Part shown: in pieces, positions 33,745 through 44,391 of the stretch
Layout of the letters: the number at the start of each line of letters is the position of its first letter
Position numbering within the stretch: the first letter of the stretch is position 1
Origin: Colletes latitarsis
Taxonomy: Eukaryota > Arthropoda > Insecta > Hymenoptera > Colletidae
NCBI RefSeq assembly: GCF_051014445.1
Contig: NW_027488366.1
Coordinates: 26,554,001-26,618,000 of the forward strand
Reading direction: 5' to 3'
Length of the DNA stretch: 64,000 bases
Made by a program: the position numbers and the translations under genes
The notes under the pieces: model-generated
Told to the model about the DNA's origin: nothing
Database searches by the model: none
The model's input: the letters and a program-made list of their open reading frames with translations, nothing else

Positions 33745-36700
33745 AAAAACGCGAAAGTATGAGCCTGATGAGGGCGAATCCCAGACCTATCCCAGACCTA
33801 ACTTGCGTTATCCTCTAAAATATTGATCGAAACTAGTTTTAATTGACTGTTTCGGCGTGGTACCACATTACTACGTGATACAATCCAGAAACAGCCCAGG
33901 ATCTAGCCATGAAGTATGAGAAATATGCGAAAGTATGAGCCTGATGAGGGCAAATCCTAGACCTAACCCAAACCTAACATGCGTTATCCTCTAAAATATT
34001 TATCAAGACCAGGTTTAGTTGAATGTTTCAGTGTGGTACCACATTACTACGTGAACCAAACCAAAGAAAACCCAGGATCCGGTCAACAACTATGTGAAGA
34101 ATGCGAAAGTATGAGTCTGAGGAGTGAAAATCCCAGGGCAAACCTAGACCTAACATGCGTTATCTTCTAAAATATTGATCCAAACCAGGTTTAATGGACT
34201 GTTTCAGTGTGGAACCACTTTACTACGTGATACAAAGCAGAAAAAACCCTCGATCAGGTCAACATGTATGTTAAAACTGCGGAAGTATGACCCTGATGAG
34301 GGCAAATCCCAGGCCTAACCTAGACCTAACATGCGTTGTCCTCTAAAATATTGATGGAAACCTGGTTTAATTGACTGTTTCAGTGTTGTACTTCATTACT
34401 ACGTGATGCAATCCAGAAAAAGCCCAGGATCTAGCCATCAAGTATGAGAAATATGCGAAAGAATGAGCCTGATGAGAGCAAATCCCAGACCTAACCTAGA
34501 CATAACATGAATAATTCTCTAAAATATTGATCATGACCAGGTTTAATTGATTGTTTCAGTGTGGTCCCACATTACTACGTGATCCAAACCAGAAAAAACC
34601 CAGGATCCGTTCAACAAGTATGTGAAGATTGCGAAAGTATGAGCCTGATGAGGGCAAATCCCAGACCTATCCCAGACCAAACTTGCGTTATCCTCTAAAA
34701 CATTGATCGAAACCAGGTTTAATCGACTGCTTCAGTGTGGTACCACATTGCTACGTGATACAAAGCAGAAAAAACCCTCGATCAGGTCAACATGTATGTT
34801 AAAACTGCGGAAGTATGACCCTGATGAGGGCAAATCCCAGGCCTAACCTAGACCTAACATGCGTTGTCCTCTAAAATATTGATGGAAACCAGGTTTAATT
34901 GACTGTTTCAGTGTTGTACTTCATTACTACGTGATGCAATCCAGAAAAAGCCCAGGATCTAGCCATCAAGTATGAGAAATATGCGAAAGAATGAGCCTGA
35001 TGAGAGCAAATCCCAGACCTAACCTAGACATAACATGAATTATTCTCTAAAATATTGATCATGACCAGGTTTAATTGATTGTTTCGGTGTGGTCCCACAT
35101 TACAACGTGATCCAAACCAGAAAAAACCCAGGATCCGTTCAACAAGTATGTGAAGAATGCGAAAGTATGAGCCTGATGAGGGAAAATCCCAGACCTATCC
35201 CAGACCAAACTTGCGTTATCCTCTAAAATATTGATCGAAACCAGGTTTAATCGACTGCTTCAGTGTGGTACCACATTGCTACGTGATCCAAACCAGAAAA
35301 AACCGAGGACCAGTTCAACAAGTATGTCAAAAACGCGAAAGTATGAGCCTGATGAGGGCAAATCCCAGACCTATCCCAGACCAAACTTGCGTTATCCTCT
35401 AAAATATTGATCGAAACCAGGTTTAATCGACTGCTTCAGTGTGGTACCACATTGCTACGTGATCCAAACCAGAAAAAACCGAGGACCAGTTCAACAAGTA
35501 TGTCAAAAACGCGGAAGTATGACCCTGATGAGGGCAAATCCCAGGCCTAACCTAGACCTAACATGCGTTTTCCTCTAAACTATTGATGGAAACCAGGTTT
35601 AATTGATTGTTTCAGTGTGGTCCCACATTACTACGTGATCCAAACCAGAAAAAACCCAGGATCCGTTCAACAAGTATGTGAAGAATGCGAAAGTATGAGT
35701 CTGAAGAGTGAAAATCCCAGGCCTAACCTAGACCTGACATGCGTTATCCTCAAAGATATTGATCGAAACCTGGTTTAATTGACTGTTTCAGTGTTGTACT
35801 TCATTACTACGTGATGCAATCGAGAAAAAGCCCAGGATCTAGTCATCAAGTATGAGAAATATGCGAAAGTATGAGTCTGATGAGGGCTAATCGCAGACCT
35901 ATCCCAGACCTAACTTGCGTTATCCTCTAAAATAGTGATCGAAACCAGGTTTAATCGACTGTTTCAGTGTGGTACCACATTGCTACGTGATCCAAACCAG
36001 AAAAAACCCAGGATCAGTTCAACAAGTATGTGAAAAACGCGAAAGTATGAGCCTGATGAGGGCAAATCCCAGACCTATCCCAGACCAAACTTGCGTTACC
36101 CTCTAAAATATTGATCGAAACCAGGTTTAATCGACTGCTTCAGTGTGGTACCACATTGCTACGTGATCCAAAGCAGAAAAAACCCTCGATCAGATCAACA
36201 TGTATGTTAAAACTGCGGAAGTATGACCCTGATGAGGGCAAATCCCAGGCCTAACCTAGACCTAACATGCGTTGTCCTCTAAAATATTGATGGAAACCAG
36301 GTTTAATTGACTGTTTCAGTGTTGTACTTCATTACTACGTGATGCAATCCAGAAAAAGCCCAGGATCTAGCCATCAAGTATGAGAAATATGCGAAAGTAT
36401 GAGTCTGATGAGGGCTAATCCCAGACCTATCCCAGACCTAACTTGTGTTATCCTCTAAAATAGTGATCGAAACCAGGTTTAATCGACTGTTTCAGTGTGG
36501 TACCACATTGCTACGTGATCCAAACCAGAAAAAACCCAGGATCAGTTCAACAAGTATGTGAAAAACGCGAAAGTATGAACCTGATGAGGGCGAATCCCAG
36601 ACCTGTCCCAGACCTAACTTGCGTGATCCTCTAAAATATTGATCGAAACCAGTTTTAATTGACTGTTTCGGCGTGGTACCACATTACTACGTGATACAAT

Positions 36701-38380
36701 CCAGAAACAGCCCAGGATCTAGCCATGAAGTATGGGAAATATGCGAAAGTATGAGCCTGATGAGGGCAAATCCTAGACCTAACCCAAACCTAACATGCGT
36801 TATCCTCTAAAATATTTATCAAGACCAGGTTTAATTTAATGTTTCAGTGTGGTACCACATTACTACGTGAACCAAACCAGAAAAAACCCAGGATCCGGTC
36901 AACAAGTATGTGAAGAATGCGAAAGTATGAGTCTGATGAGGGCTAATCCCAGACCTAACCTAGACCTAACATGAATTATTCTCTAAAATATTGATCGAAA
37001 CCAGGTTTAATTGACTGTTTTAGTTGTGGTACCACTTTACTACGTGATCCAAAGCAGAAAAAACCCTCGATCAGGTCAACATGCATGTTAAAACTGCGAA
37101 AGTATGACCCTGATGAGGGCAAATCCCAGGCCTAACCTAGGCCTAACATGCGTTATCCTCAAAAATATTGTTCGAAACCAGGTTTAATCGACTGTTTCAG
37201 TGTGGTACCACACTACTACGTGACACAAACAGGAAAAAACCCAGGATCTGTTCAACAAGTATGTGAAAAACGCGAAAGTATGAGCCTGATGAGGGCAAAT
37301 CCCAGACCTATCCCAGACCTAACTTGCGTTATCCCCTAAAATATTGATCGAAATCAGGTTTAATTGACTGTTTCAGCGTGGTACCACATTACAACGTGAT
37401 ACAATCCAGAAACAGCCCAGGGTCTAGCCATGAAGTATGAGAGATATGCGAAAGTATGAGCCTGATGAGGGCAAATCCAAGACCTAACCCAAACCTAACA
37501 TGCGTTATCCTCTAAAATATTTATCAAGACCAGGTTTAATTGAATGTTTCAGTGTGGTACCACATTACTGCGTGAACCAAACCAGAAAAAACCCAGTATC
37601 TGTCCAACAAGTATGTGAAGAATGCGAAAGTATGAGCCTGATGAGTGAAAATCCCAGGCCTAACCTAGACCTAACATGCGTTATCCTCAAAAATATTGAT
37701 CCAAACCAGGTTTAATGGACTGTTTCAGTGTGGTACCACATTACTATGTGATCCAAACCAGCAAAAATAACCCAGGATCTGTTCAACGAGTATGTGAGGC
37801 GTCCGAAAGTATGAGTCTGATGAATGCAAATCCCAGACCTATCCCAGACCTAACATGCGTTATCCTCTAAAATATTTATCAAGACCAGGTTTAATTGAAT
37901 GTTTCAGTGTGGTACCACATTACTACGTGATCCAAACCAGTAAAAACCCAGGATCCGTTCAACAAGTATGTGAAGAATGCGAAAGTATGAGTCTGATGAG
38001 TGAAAATCCACGGCCTAACCTAGACCTAACATGCGTTATCCTAAAAAATATTGTTCGAAACCAGGTTTAATCCACTGTTTCAGTGTGGTACCACACTACC
38101 ACGTGACCCAAGCCGGAAGAAACCCAGGATCTAGCCATCAAGTATGAGAAATATGCGAAAGTATGAGCCTGATGAGGGCGAATCCCAGACCTATCCCAGA
38201 CCTAACTTGCGTTATCCTCTAAAATATTGATCGAAATCAGGTTTAATTGACTGTTTCAGATTGGTACCACATTACTATGTGATCCAAACCAGAAAATAAC
38301 CCAGGATCTGTTCACCGAGTATGTGAAGTGTGCGTAGGTATGAGTCTGATGAGGGCAAATCCCAGACCTATCCCAGACCT

Positions 38381-38383
<3 letters not shown>
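33745..38383. repeat. ~176-bp satellite array, block 3
   Basis: About 26 monomers. The CCCTCGATCAGGTCAACATG subtype is frequent here. From about 34988 the order of monomer variants is the same as from about 44522 beyond the R1-clade element. No gene or unrelated insert is seen. The last 14 bases are the left target duplication of the next element. Confidence 0.96.
38370..38383. other. target-site duplication, left of full-length R1-clade element
   Basis: ATCCCAGACCTAAC, repeated at 44378-44391. It could extend by TT because the element's T-run follows. Confidence 0.85.

Positions 38384-38417
<34 letters not shown>
38384..38417 (-). other. poly(A) tail of R1-clade element
   Basis: 34 consecutive T on the + strand (A on the coding strand), of which up to two may belong to the target. 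Confidence 0.95.
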
Positions 38418-38418
<1 letters not shown>

Positions 38419-38933
38419 TCGTGGGGAAAATCTTCGAAAGACTCCCTCCCACCTCCTTGGGGAGAGGTGGGAGGGGTGTGTGGGATTCCCCGCGCCCGTA
38501 CAACGACAGGCGCGGGACCTACCCACTAAAAACCCCACGGTGACCCTTCGGCACGCTTTGGGAGGATACCGGGAATCGCTCGAAGCATTCTTCCGGTATC
38601 CTCCCCGTGCCCGCGCTTTCGCGCCCATCCCCCGGGGGGACAATCGGTCCCCCCAGTAGACACACTGCCTCATAGCGGCGGGACGGGGCCACTCCATCCC
38701 GCCGCTATCCGTCCCGGGGCCGCGTTTAGTGGCGGCTGCGAGCCCCAACTCACAACCGCCCGCGACCCCGTTTCCACCCCTCGGCAGCCGGGCGTTCATG
38801 GCCACACCAGACCGCCGAGGGTGCCTCCCCTTGCGTCGGACCGGTAGGGGGAGGCACTCCTACCCCCAACCGTTCCGACCCGGCGCCGCCTGGCGGGAGG
38901 AGGGTCCCCTCAGGACCCCCCTCCCAGCCTAGG
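38418..38933 (-). other. 3' UTR of R1-clade element, hairpin-rich
   Basis: 516 bp, about the same length as in the truncated copy and with the same series of inverted repeats, for example arms at 38446-38454/38465-38473 and the GGGAGGATACCGG/CCGGTATCCTCCC pair around 38560-38605. Preservation in both copies is compatible with, but does not prove, a required RNA fold for the element's own RT. Confidence 0.8.
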
Positions 38934-41900
38934 TCATCCGCCACGCCGAGGCGGCCGCCCGCGACGCCTCGCGACCGGGCGACGACCTCGGGCCACCGCA
39001 CGAGCGCGAGCTTCAGCGCGCCGCTGAAGCTCGCGCTCCCTCCCCGCGGCCTCCTTCTGCAACATTACGTTCTCGCAGAAGGAGGCCACGGCCCTCCACT
39101 TCTCCTCGCTGCCGAGCATGGCGCGCACCACTCCCGGCAGCGAGACATCCCGCCCGACGACGCCGACCAGGACTCGGCGCTCTCCCTCCCACGCGGGGCA
39201 TACCTCCAGGGTATGATCCGCCGTGTCCTGCTCAGCGTCGCAGTGGCAGCAACGCGCCGTCGGCTCCTTCCCTATCCGGCACAGGTATCTTCCGAAGCTG
39301 CCATGCCCGGAAAATACCTGTGCCAGCCGGTAGGTGAGGCTGCCATGGCCTCTGTCCAGCCACTCCTTCAGGAGTGGCCGAACAGCCCCGACAGTCCGGT
39401 GCCCCGCGGTTGGCAGAGCCAGCCGCTCCTGCCACGCGAGCAACACGGACTGCCGGGCCTGGCGCTTCAAATCGCCCCAAGCAGGTTCCTGCCCGCCCGG
39501 GACCGCCCCCACCCCCGCGCGACGGTCGACGCGGTGCCGGTACATCACCGCGTGCGACCGCGCGAGCAGGTCCATGGGCGGCATCCCCGCTAGAACCGTC
39601 GCCGCCTCATGTGACATGGTCCGATACCCGCGGACGACCCTGAGCGCCATGCGCCTCTGCACCCGACGCAGCATAGTCATGCTGCGCCGGGAGGCAGCCA
39701 GGTCGTCCGCCCAGACGGGGGCCCCGTATAGGGCCACCGACTGGACCATTGCCACATAGAGGCGACGAACTCGGCCCGCCGGGCCCCCCAGGTTGGGCAG
39801 GATCCGGCCCAGAGCCGCAACCATCCTTTCCAACCGGGGGACCAGGCAGCGGAAATGCTTCTCGAAACGCCAGTGGTTATCGAGGATCAGCCCTAGATAC
39901 CTGATCTGGGGCTTCACCTCGATGTCAGCCCCACCCACCCGAATCAAAGGGGGTGGCGGATCCTGCCGAGGTGAATGAAACGCAATCACCTCGGTCTTAT
40001 GGACCGCCACCGTCATCCCCATCCCCCTGATTCGGTCGACGACGCGTTGCGACCCCTCCTCTGCGCGACGCATGGCCCTCCCCCAGTGCGCCCCGACGGC
40101 CAGCACCAGTGTGTCATCCGCATAACACACCGTGCTGACGCCGTCGGGGAGGCCGGCCCGCAACACCGAGTCGTACGCGATGTTCCACAGGAGTGGCCCG
40201 AGGACCGACCCCTGCGGAACACCGCAGTACACCTCCCTCCGCATATCACCATCCCGGCCCGGATACTCGATCCACCTGCCGCGGAGATAATCCCCGACGA
40301 CCGCCCTGAGACAAGGGGGGACTCGATGATATTCGAGTCCCCTCCTTATCTCTTCCCAGGGGAGGGTGTTAAAGGCATTGGCAATATCCAAGGATATTGC
40401 CAATGCCACCCCTCCCCGGGAGACGGCCGCCTCCGAGAGGGCCCTCACACGACCTATCGCGTCGATAGTCGATCGGCCCCCCCGGAAACCGAACTGGCAG
40501 TCGGCCAGACCGGGATCACCCCGCGACAGGTGCTCGACGAGGCGGGCAGCAATCACACGCTCGAAGAGCTTGCCCACCTCGTCGAGGAGACAAATGGGCC
40601 GGTATGCGGAGGGAGACTCCGCGGGCCGACCCTCCTTCCGGAGGAGGACCATCCTCGCCACCTTCCAACTGGGGGGGAATCGCCCGTCCCTCAGGCAGCG
40701 GTCGAACAACCGCCTGAGGTCGGCCCCAAGGACGCCCTGGGTCAAGACCCAAACCCGGCCGGGCACACCATCCGGACCCGGGGCCGTGTTACGAACCCCG
40801 AGCCGTCTGATGGCCGCTGCCAGCTCCTCCTGCGTGACCCCCAGCTCGGCCGTCCACTCCACTGGGACAGCCGCCGCCGCCGGAGGACGCGGTCCCCTCT
40901 CCCCAATTGGGAAGAGTGCATTGACCACGTCCTCCAGCAGCCGGGGGTCAAGACCCTCGGTGACGGGGGGCGCCCACGGGCGGAGCTTATTCAGCACCAC
41001 CTTATATGGGCGCCCCCATGGATCGTCATCAAGGGTCTGGAGGAGCTCCTTCCATGCCTGGGTCTTGGCCCGTTTGATGGCGACCTGCAGAGCAACCCGC
41101 GCCACGCAGTATGCTCCATACAGGTCATCAGCTGCCCTCGCTCGCGCCACGCCGTCGCCTGTACGTTGACGACGGCGCGCGCGGGTGTACTGGCGTCGGG
41201 CGCGGACAGTCGCGACTCGCAACTCCGCGATCGCGTCCGACCACCAGTAGACCGCCCGGCGAGGAGAAGCCCGCCCGACCCGAGGCATCGCCGCGTCGCA
41301 AATACCCGCGGCCAATGCTCCGAGCCGGGCGACCTCCTCCTCTATGCTCGGCAACTCGGCCGCTCCCTGCGGCCAAGTTGCAGCGAGGGCAGCTGCCATC
41401 AGGGCGTCCTTGTCCAGGCGCCGAAGCGCCCAGCGGCGTGGTGGGGTGCCACGCAGGCGGCCGTATCGGGATGCACTCGCGGCGGCAGAGACCTCCATCC
41501 GGATGTACCGGTGATCGGAGAGTGTCTCTGCCCCCGCGACCACGTGCCAACCCGACACCATGCGCACGGCGTTGGGGGTCGCGAATCCAACATCCACGAT
41601 GGACCCCCCATATCGCCGCACGCATGTGTGCTCCGACCCCCGGTTCAATACCCGGAGGTCGAGCCCCGCCGCCCAATCGCCCAGGATCCCGCCGCGAACA
41701 GAGGTCCTGGGGGATCCCCAAGCCACCGACTTGGCATTAAAATCCCCCAGGACCAGCACCGGCCGGGCCGCGTAGCGCTGCACGCATGCCGCGACCTCGG
41801 CCAAGTACAGCTCGAACGCAGCGTGACCGCTACGGGGCGAAATGTAGCACCCCACCACAGCGACTCCCCCCCAGTCCACGGCGACGAATCCCCGACCGCG

Positions 41901-42116
41901 CTCCAACAAGGAGAACGGTGGGGACCCGTCGCCCCCTCCCCATACCGTCGCCACCAAGCCGTCCGCGTCGCCCACCCAATGAGGGTGATCAGGGACGCGG
42001 TACGGCTCGGCGGCGACCGCCAGGCCAACCCCCCACTCCGCGAGGACTTGGGACATCAAGTCCTGTGCCGCGCGGCAGTGGTTGAGGTTGGCCTGGAGGA
42101 GGAGACGGGGCGGCAT
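38934..42116 (-). CDS. R1-clade ORF2: APE endonuclease, reverse transcriptase, CCHC
   Basis: 1060 codons, intact. Residues 1-210 form an apurinic-endonuclease-like domain: N10/N12 in LLQANLNHC, E37 in AAEPYR, D125/N127 in LGDFNA, and S200-D201-H202. This domain nicks the target DNA. The RT lies around 470-740, with the motif A Asp in SLDIANAF, the CGVPQGSVLGPLLWN segment and Y665-A-D-D668. It makes first-strand cDNA on the nicked target. A C-terminal zinc motif (C956, C959, H968, C973) and an Arg-rich tail follow. The ATG at 42116-42114 overlaps the ORF1 stop by one base. There is no RNase H domain, as is usual for this clade. Confidence 0.95.
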   Translation of the reverse strand: MPPRLLLQANLNHCRAAQDLMSQVLAEWGVGLAVAAEPYRVPDHPHWVGDADGLVATVWGGGDGSPPFSLLERGRGFVAVDWGGVAVVGCYISPRSGHAAFELYLAEVAACVQRYAARPVLVLGDFNAKSVAWGSPRTSVRGGILGDWAAGLDLRVLNRGSEHTCVRRYGGSIVDVGFATPNAVRMVSGWHVVAGAETLSDHRYIRMEVSAAASASRYGRLRGTPPRRWALRRLDKDALMAAALAATWPQGAAELPSIEEEVARLGALAAGICDAAMPRVGRASPRRAVYWWSDAIAELRVATVRARRQYTRARRRQRTGDGVARARAADDLYGAYCVARVALQVAIKRAKTQAWKELLQTLDDDPWGRPYKVVLNKLRPWAPPVTEGLDPRLLEDVVNALFPIGERGPRPPAAAAVPVEWTAELGVTQEELAAAIRRLGVRNTAPGPDGVPGRVWVLTQGVLGADLRRLFDRCLRDGRFPPSWKVARMVLLRKEGRPAESPSAYRPICLLDEVGKLFERVIAARLVEHLSRGDPGLADCQFGFRGGRSTIDAIGRVRALSEAAVSRGGVALAISLDIANAFNTLPWEEIRRGLEYHRVPPCLRAVVGDYLRGRWIEYPGRDGDMRREVYCGVPQGSVLGPLLWNIAYDSVLRAGLPDGVSTVCYADDTLVLAVGAHWGRAMRRAEEGSQRVVDRIRGMGMTVAVHKTEVIAFHSPRQDPPPPLIRVGGADIEVKPQIRYLGLILDNHWRFEKHFRCLVPRLERMVAALGRILPNLGGPAGRVRRLYVAMVQSVALYGAPVWADDLAASRRSMTMLRRVQRRMALRVVRGYRTMSHEAATVLAGMPPMDLLARSHAVMYRHRVDRRAGVGAVPGGQEPAWGDLKRQARQSVLLAWQERLALPTAGHRTVGAVRPLLKEWLDRGHGSLTYRLAQVFSGHGSFGRYLCRIGKEPTARCCHCDAEQDTADHTLEVCPAWEGERRVLVGVVGRDVSLPGVVRAMLGSEEKWRAVASFCENVMLQKEAAGRERELQRRAEARARAVARGRRPVARRRGRPPRRGG
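39002..39038. other. perfect 17-bp hairpin in the ORF2 3' end
   Basis: Arms 39002-39018 and 39022-39038 with a 3-nt loop, the counterpart of 6374-6410 in the truncated copy. It is inside coding sequence for the Arg/Glu/Ala-rich tail, so codon content alone does not require such a perfect stem. Confidence 0.85.
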
Positions 42117-42118
42117 TA
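42114..42118 (-). promoter_or_regulatory. TAATG stop-start overlap coupling ORF1 to ORF2
   Basis: The ORF1 stop TAA (42118-42116) and the ORF2 ATG (42116-42114) share one A. The same UAAUG arrangement in the silkworm SART1 element is established as a termination-reinitiation signal for ORF2. By analogy ORF2 here should be made in small amounts from the same mRNA. Confidence 0.8.
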
Positions 42119-43993
42119 ATTAATGGCCGCGCCAGCCTCCTCCCGGCCGTCCGTCCCCGTAGCACCGTCCACCTCCATGGTGGACGATGCCACCGCCCTC
42201 GGCACCGGAGCCGGTGCAGCCCGCCTCTTCCTCTCCTTCCGGGAGGGGGGGGAGCACTTCTTGCTCCCCACCCTGTGATCGGCTGGCCTCCCCATGTCCG
42301 CACACAGCGGGCAGTGGGGGGCCGCCGAGCACTGGCTCGCACGGTGCTCTTTGGCACCGCAGCGGTAACACTGACCGCTGCGGTCCACCGGCGAGGTGCA
42401 CCACTGCCTCACGTGCCCCAATTCGAGGCAGCGGTGACACTGGAGCGGGCGCGGCGCGAGGATTTCCACTCGCGCCGAAACCCACCCCACCAACACCCTC
42501 CCGGATTCCGCCACCTTACGGGCGGCGGAGAGGGGGCACCGGGCCCACACCGACCCGAGGCCGGAGGGCGACCTGCGGATCTCTCCGATCCGCAGGTCCT
42601 CCACAGGACAGTCCCCCGCCCTCGCAAGGGCACGGGACACATCCTGTGCGCTGACCGAGTCGTCCAGCCCACAAACGCGCATCTCCGTGCGCTTCGTGGG
42701 CCGGGCGACCCGGACACCTCGCTCGCCCAGCTGCTCCCGGAGCCTCTGGGCGAGACGATCCGCCTTCGCGCCGCCTTCTGCACCGGGGATCTCCAGCAAG
42801 AGACCCCCGGTCACGGCCCTCTTCGCCCTCACGGAGGCGATGCCCAGCTCTTCCAGGGAGATATTCTCCCTGGCGAGCCGCATCGCCTCCGCGAGGGTCA
42901 GGTCGCCCCCCTGCGCAACGGTCAGCGTCACCGCTGCCGTTTTTGGGGGACGACCTGGTCGTGCCTTCCCGACCTTCGCGGCCTTTACCTTGGCCGCCGG
43001 CGGCGGAGGCGGAGGCTGCGGTTGCGAGGCCTTCCTCGCCGCCCGCTTCGCCTTCCGCCCCACCACCTCACTCCACGCCACCCCCCCTTGGGAGGGTGCC
43101 GTGGAGGACGCGACCACCGCGACCACGGGTACACCACCCCCCTTGGGGGTCGCGACCCGGGGCCCTGGTGCCGCAACGCTGGGCGGAGCCTTCACTCCGC
43201 CCTTCTTTGCCTTCCCCGACTGTACCGGAACAGGTCGGGGAGGCACCGCCTTCCTGCTGACCGCTCTTCCGGCGAGGAGCTCCTCCCGGAAGGCGGCCAG
43301 CTTGCCATCAATCATGTCCCCAATCCTCCTCAGAAGATCGTCTTCTGAGGAGGACGGGGACTTCTTCACGGGCGGAGTGCGGGTGGAGGGGTCCGCGGTG
43401 CCCCGCACCACTGCCGCCGCACTCCGCTTATTTACCTCCGCCGAGGGACGCGGCGGTGGAGGAGGAGGAAGGATGGGTGGGAGGGCCGCGCTGTTCCACA
43501 GCGCCTCTGCCCTCCTCCTCCCCCGTCGCTCCTCCTCCAACAGGAGCTGCAGACGGGCGTTCCGCCCTCTGAGCTCCCGCGCCGCCTCCCTCATTTCCTC
43601 CGCCGCGGCCTTCAGGGCCTCCGCGCCACCGCTTTTCTGCCCCTTAAAGGCGCAGGCAGCGGCGACTTTCTCCACCCGCCTCAGGGACGAGGAGATCCTC
43701 TCCGATATCTCCTCGGTCACCTCGTCCCTGAGGCAACTCAGCCTCACCGACGGGCTCATCGCACCGCCCACCTCGACGACGGCCTGCCCCGTCCTCTTCC
43801 TCTTAGAGCCTATGTGGCTCGTGCTGGAGGAGAAGGACGAGACCGACGCCGTCTCGTCGTCCTCCTCCACCCTCCACGAAGCCGGACCTGGCGCTGAGTG
43901 GGGCGCGAGCGCCGTCACCCTAACCCCAACCCCGTCTCCGTCCTCCCCAACCGACAAAACCCGCCCCATCCCCATTTTATTTTCTGTGTCCAT
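42116..43993 (-). CDS. R1-clade ORF1: gag-like nucleic-acid-binding protein
   Basis: 625 codons from the ATG at 43993-43991. The frame is open a little upstream to a GTG at 44029, which is not a credible start. The N-terminal half is Ser/Pro/Lys-rich and includes a predicted-looking helical, charged stretch (EALKAAAEEMREAARELRG) and long Pro runs. The middle holds the conserved region before the zinc knuckles. Three C-terminal knuckles follow: C-X2-C-X4-H-X4-C at 519-532 and 542-555, and C-X2-C-X8-H-X6-C at 561-580. This protein binds element RNA into a ribonucleoprotein and guides it to the nucleus in related elements. It is intact and overlaps ORF2 by one base. Confidence 0.92.
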   Translation of the reverse strand: MDTENKMGMGRVLSVGEDGDGVGVRVTALAPHSAPGPASWRVEEDDETASVSSFSSSTSHIGSKRKRTGQAVVEVGGAMSPSVRLSCLRDEVTEEISERISSSLRRVEKVAAACAFKGQKSGGAEALKAAAEEMREAARELRGRNARLQLLLEEERRGRRRAEALWNSAALPPILPPPPPPRPSAEVNKRSAAAVVRGTADPSTRTPPVKKSPSSSEDDLLRRIGDMIDGKLAAFREELLAGRAVSRKAVPPRPVPVQSGKAKKGGVKAPPSVAAPGPRVATPKGGGVPVVAVVASSTAPSQGGVAWSEVVGRKAKRAARKASQPQPPPPPPAAKVKAAKVGKARPGRPPKTAAVTLTVAQGGDLTLAEAMRLARENISLEELGIASVRAKRAVTGGLLLEIPGAEGGAKADRLAQRLREQLGERGVRVARPTKRTEMRVCGLDDSVSAQDVSRALARAGDCPVEDLRIGEIRRSPSGLGSVWARCPLSAARKVAESGRVLVGWVSARVEILAPRPLQCHRCLELGHVRQWCTSPVDRSGQCYRCGAKEHRASQCSAAPHCPLCADMGRPADHRVGSKKCSPPSRKERKRRAAPAPVPRAVASSTMEVDGATGTDGREEAGAAIN

Positions 43994-44377
43994 AATAGTC
44001 CCACGAGATGGTCGGAAATAAAGGTCCACCCGGGCAGAGCCGCCTTACCCGGGTAAGCCTAATACTCCGGGGGTTCGGCAGGTTCCCCGGAGGTGGTCGC
44101 TTGGGATTGGGCCTTCTCCCCCAACCATGCATCCCATCGCCGCGCACCATAGCTTAGGATTGGAGGGCGATTTTATAGAGTCGCCATACTCGTGGCCCAG
44201 GCGGTTAAGCCAAGACCCCCGTTCCTCCTGCCGTCACGTACCATTCACAAAACCAATAGGGAATTGTGAATGGGTCGTTGTGACGACCAACAGGAGGCTT
44301 ACGGTGTGTGTATGACTCGGGTACCCCGGGTTCGTTAAGCCCGTACTGCAGCTGAAAGGCTGGCAGCCCCTGAGGGG
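43994..44377 (-). other. 5' UTR of R1-clade element
   Basis: About 384 bp from the element's 5' end to the ORF1 ATG. The extreme 5' end has two short overlapping inverted repeats, CCCCTGAGGGG (44367-44377) and GGCTGGCAGCC (44358-44368). Elements of this type carry an internal promoter near the 5' end; no definite motif was identified. Confidence 0.7.
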
Positions 44378-44391
44378 ATCCCAGACCTAAC
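44378..44391. other. target-site duplication, right of full-length R1-clade element
   Basis: ATCCCAGACCTAAC, identical to 38370-38383, followed by TTGCGTTATCC as in ordinary monomers. Uninterrupted paralogous sites lie at 48431-48444 and 53009-53022. Confidence 0.85.

Larger units (their letters stand above)
38384..44377 (-). mobile_element. full-length R1-clade (SART/TRAS/R1-like) non-LTR retrotransposon
   Basis: This 5994-bp, GC-rich element is read on the minus strand: a 5' UTR of about 384 bp, ORF1, ORF2, a 3' UTR of about 516 bp and a 34-nt A-tail (T-run on +). The clade call rests on the APE endonuclease at the ORF2 start (LLQANLNHC), the RT with YADD, the C-terminal C-X2-C-X8-H-X4-C, the ORF1 triple zinc knuckle and the overlapping TAATG junction. 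Both ORFs are open throughout. The element sits at a TTAGG-like box of the satellite (minus strand GTTAGGTCTGGGAT), reminiscent of telomere-repeat-targeting members of this clade. Confidence 0.95.

Noticed and set aside
39975..42119. 714-codon ORF on the + strand, antisense to R1-clade ORF2
   Set aside because: The GC-rich codons of ORF2 deplete stops on the opposite strand. The sense frame has clear endonuclease and RT motifs; the antisense product has none.
42275..44021. 357- and 444-codon + strand ORFs antisense to ORF1
   Set aside because: Same GC-driven antisense shadow; the sense strand has three zinc knuckles.
44340..44391. HDV-like self-cleaving ribozyme at the R1-clade 5' end
   Set aside because: The 5' end begins with CCCC rather than the GG start of such ribozymes, and only two short inverted repeats were found, not a double pseudoknot.
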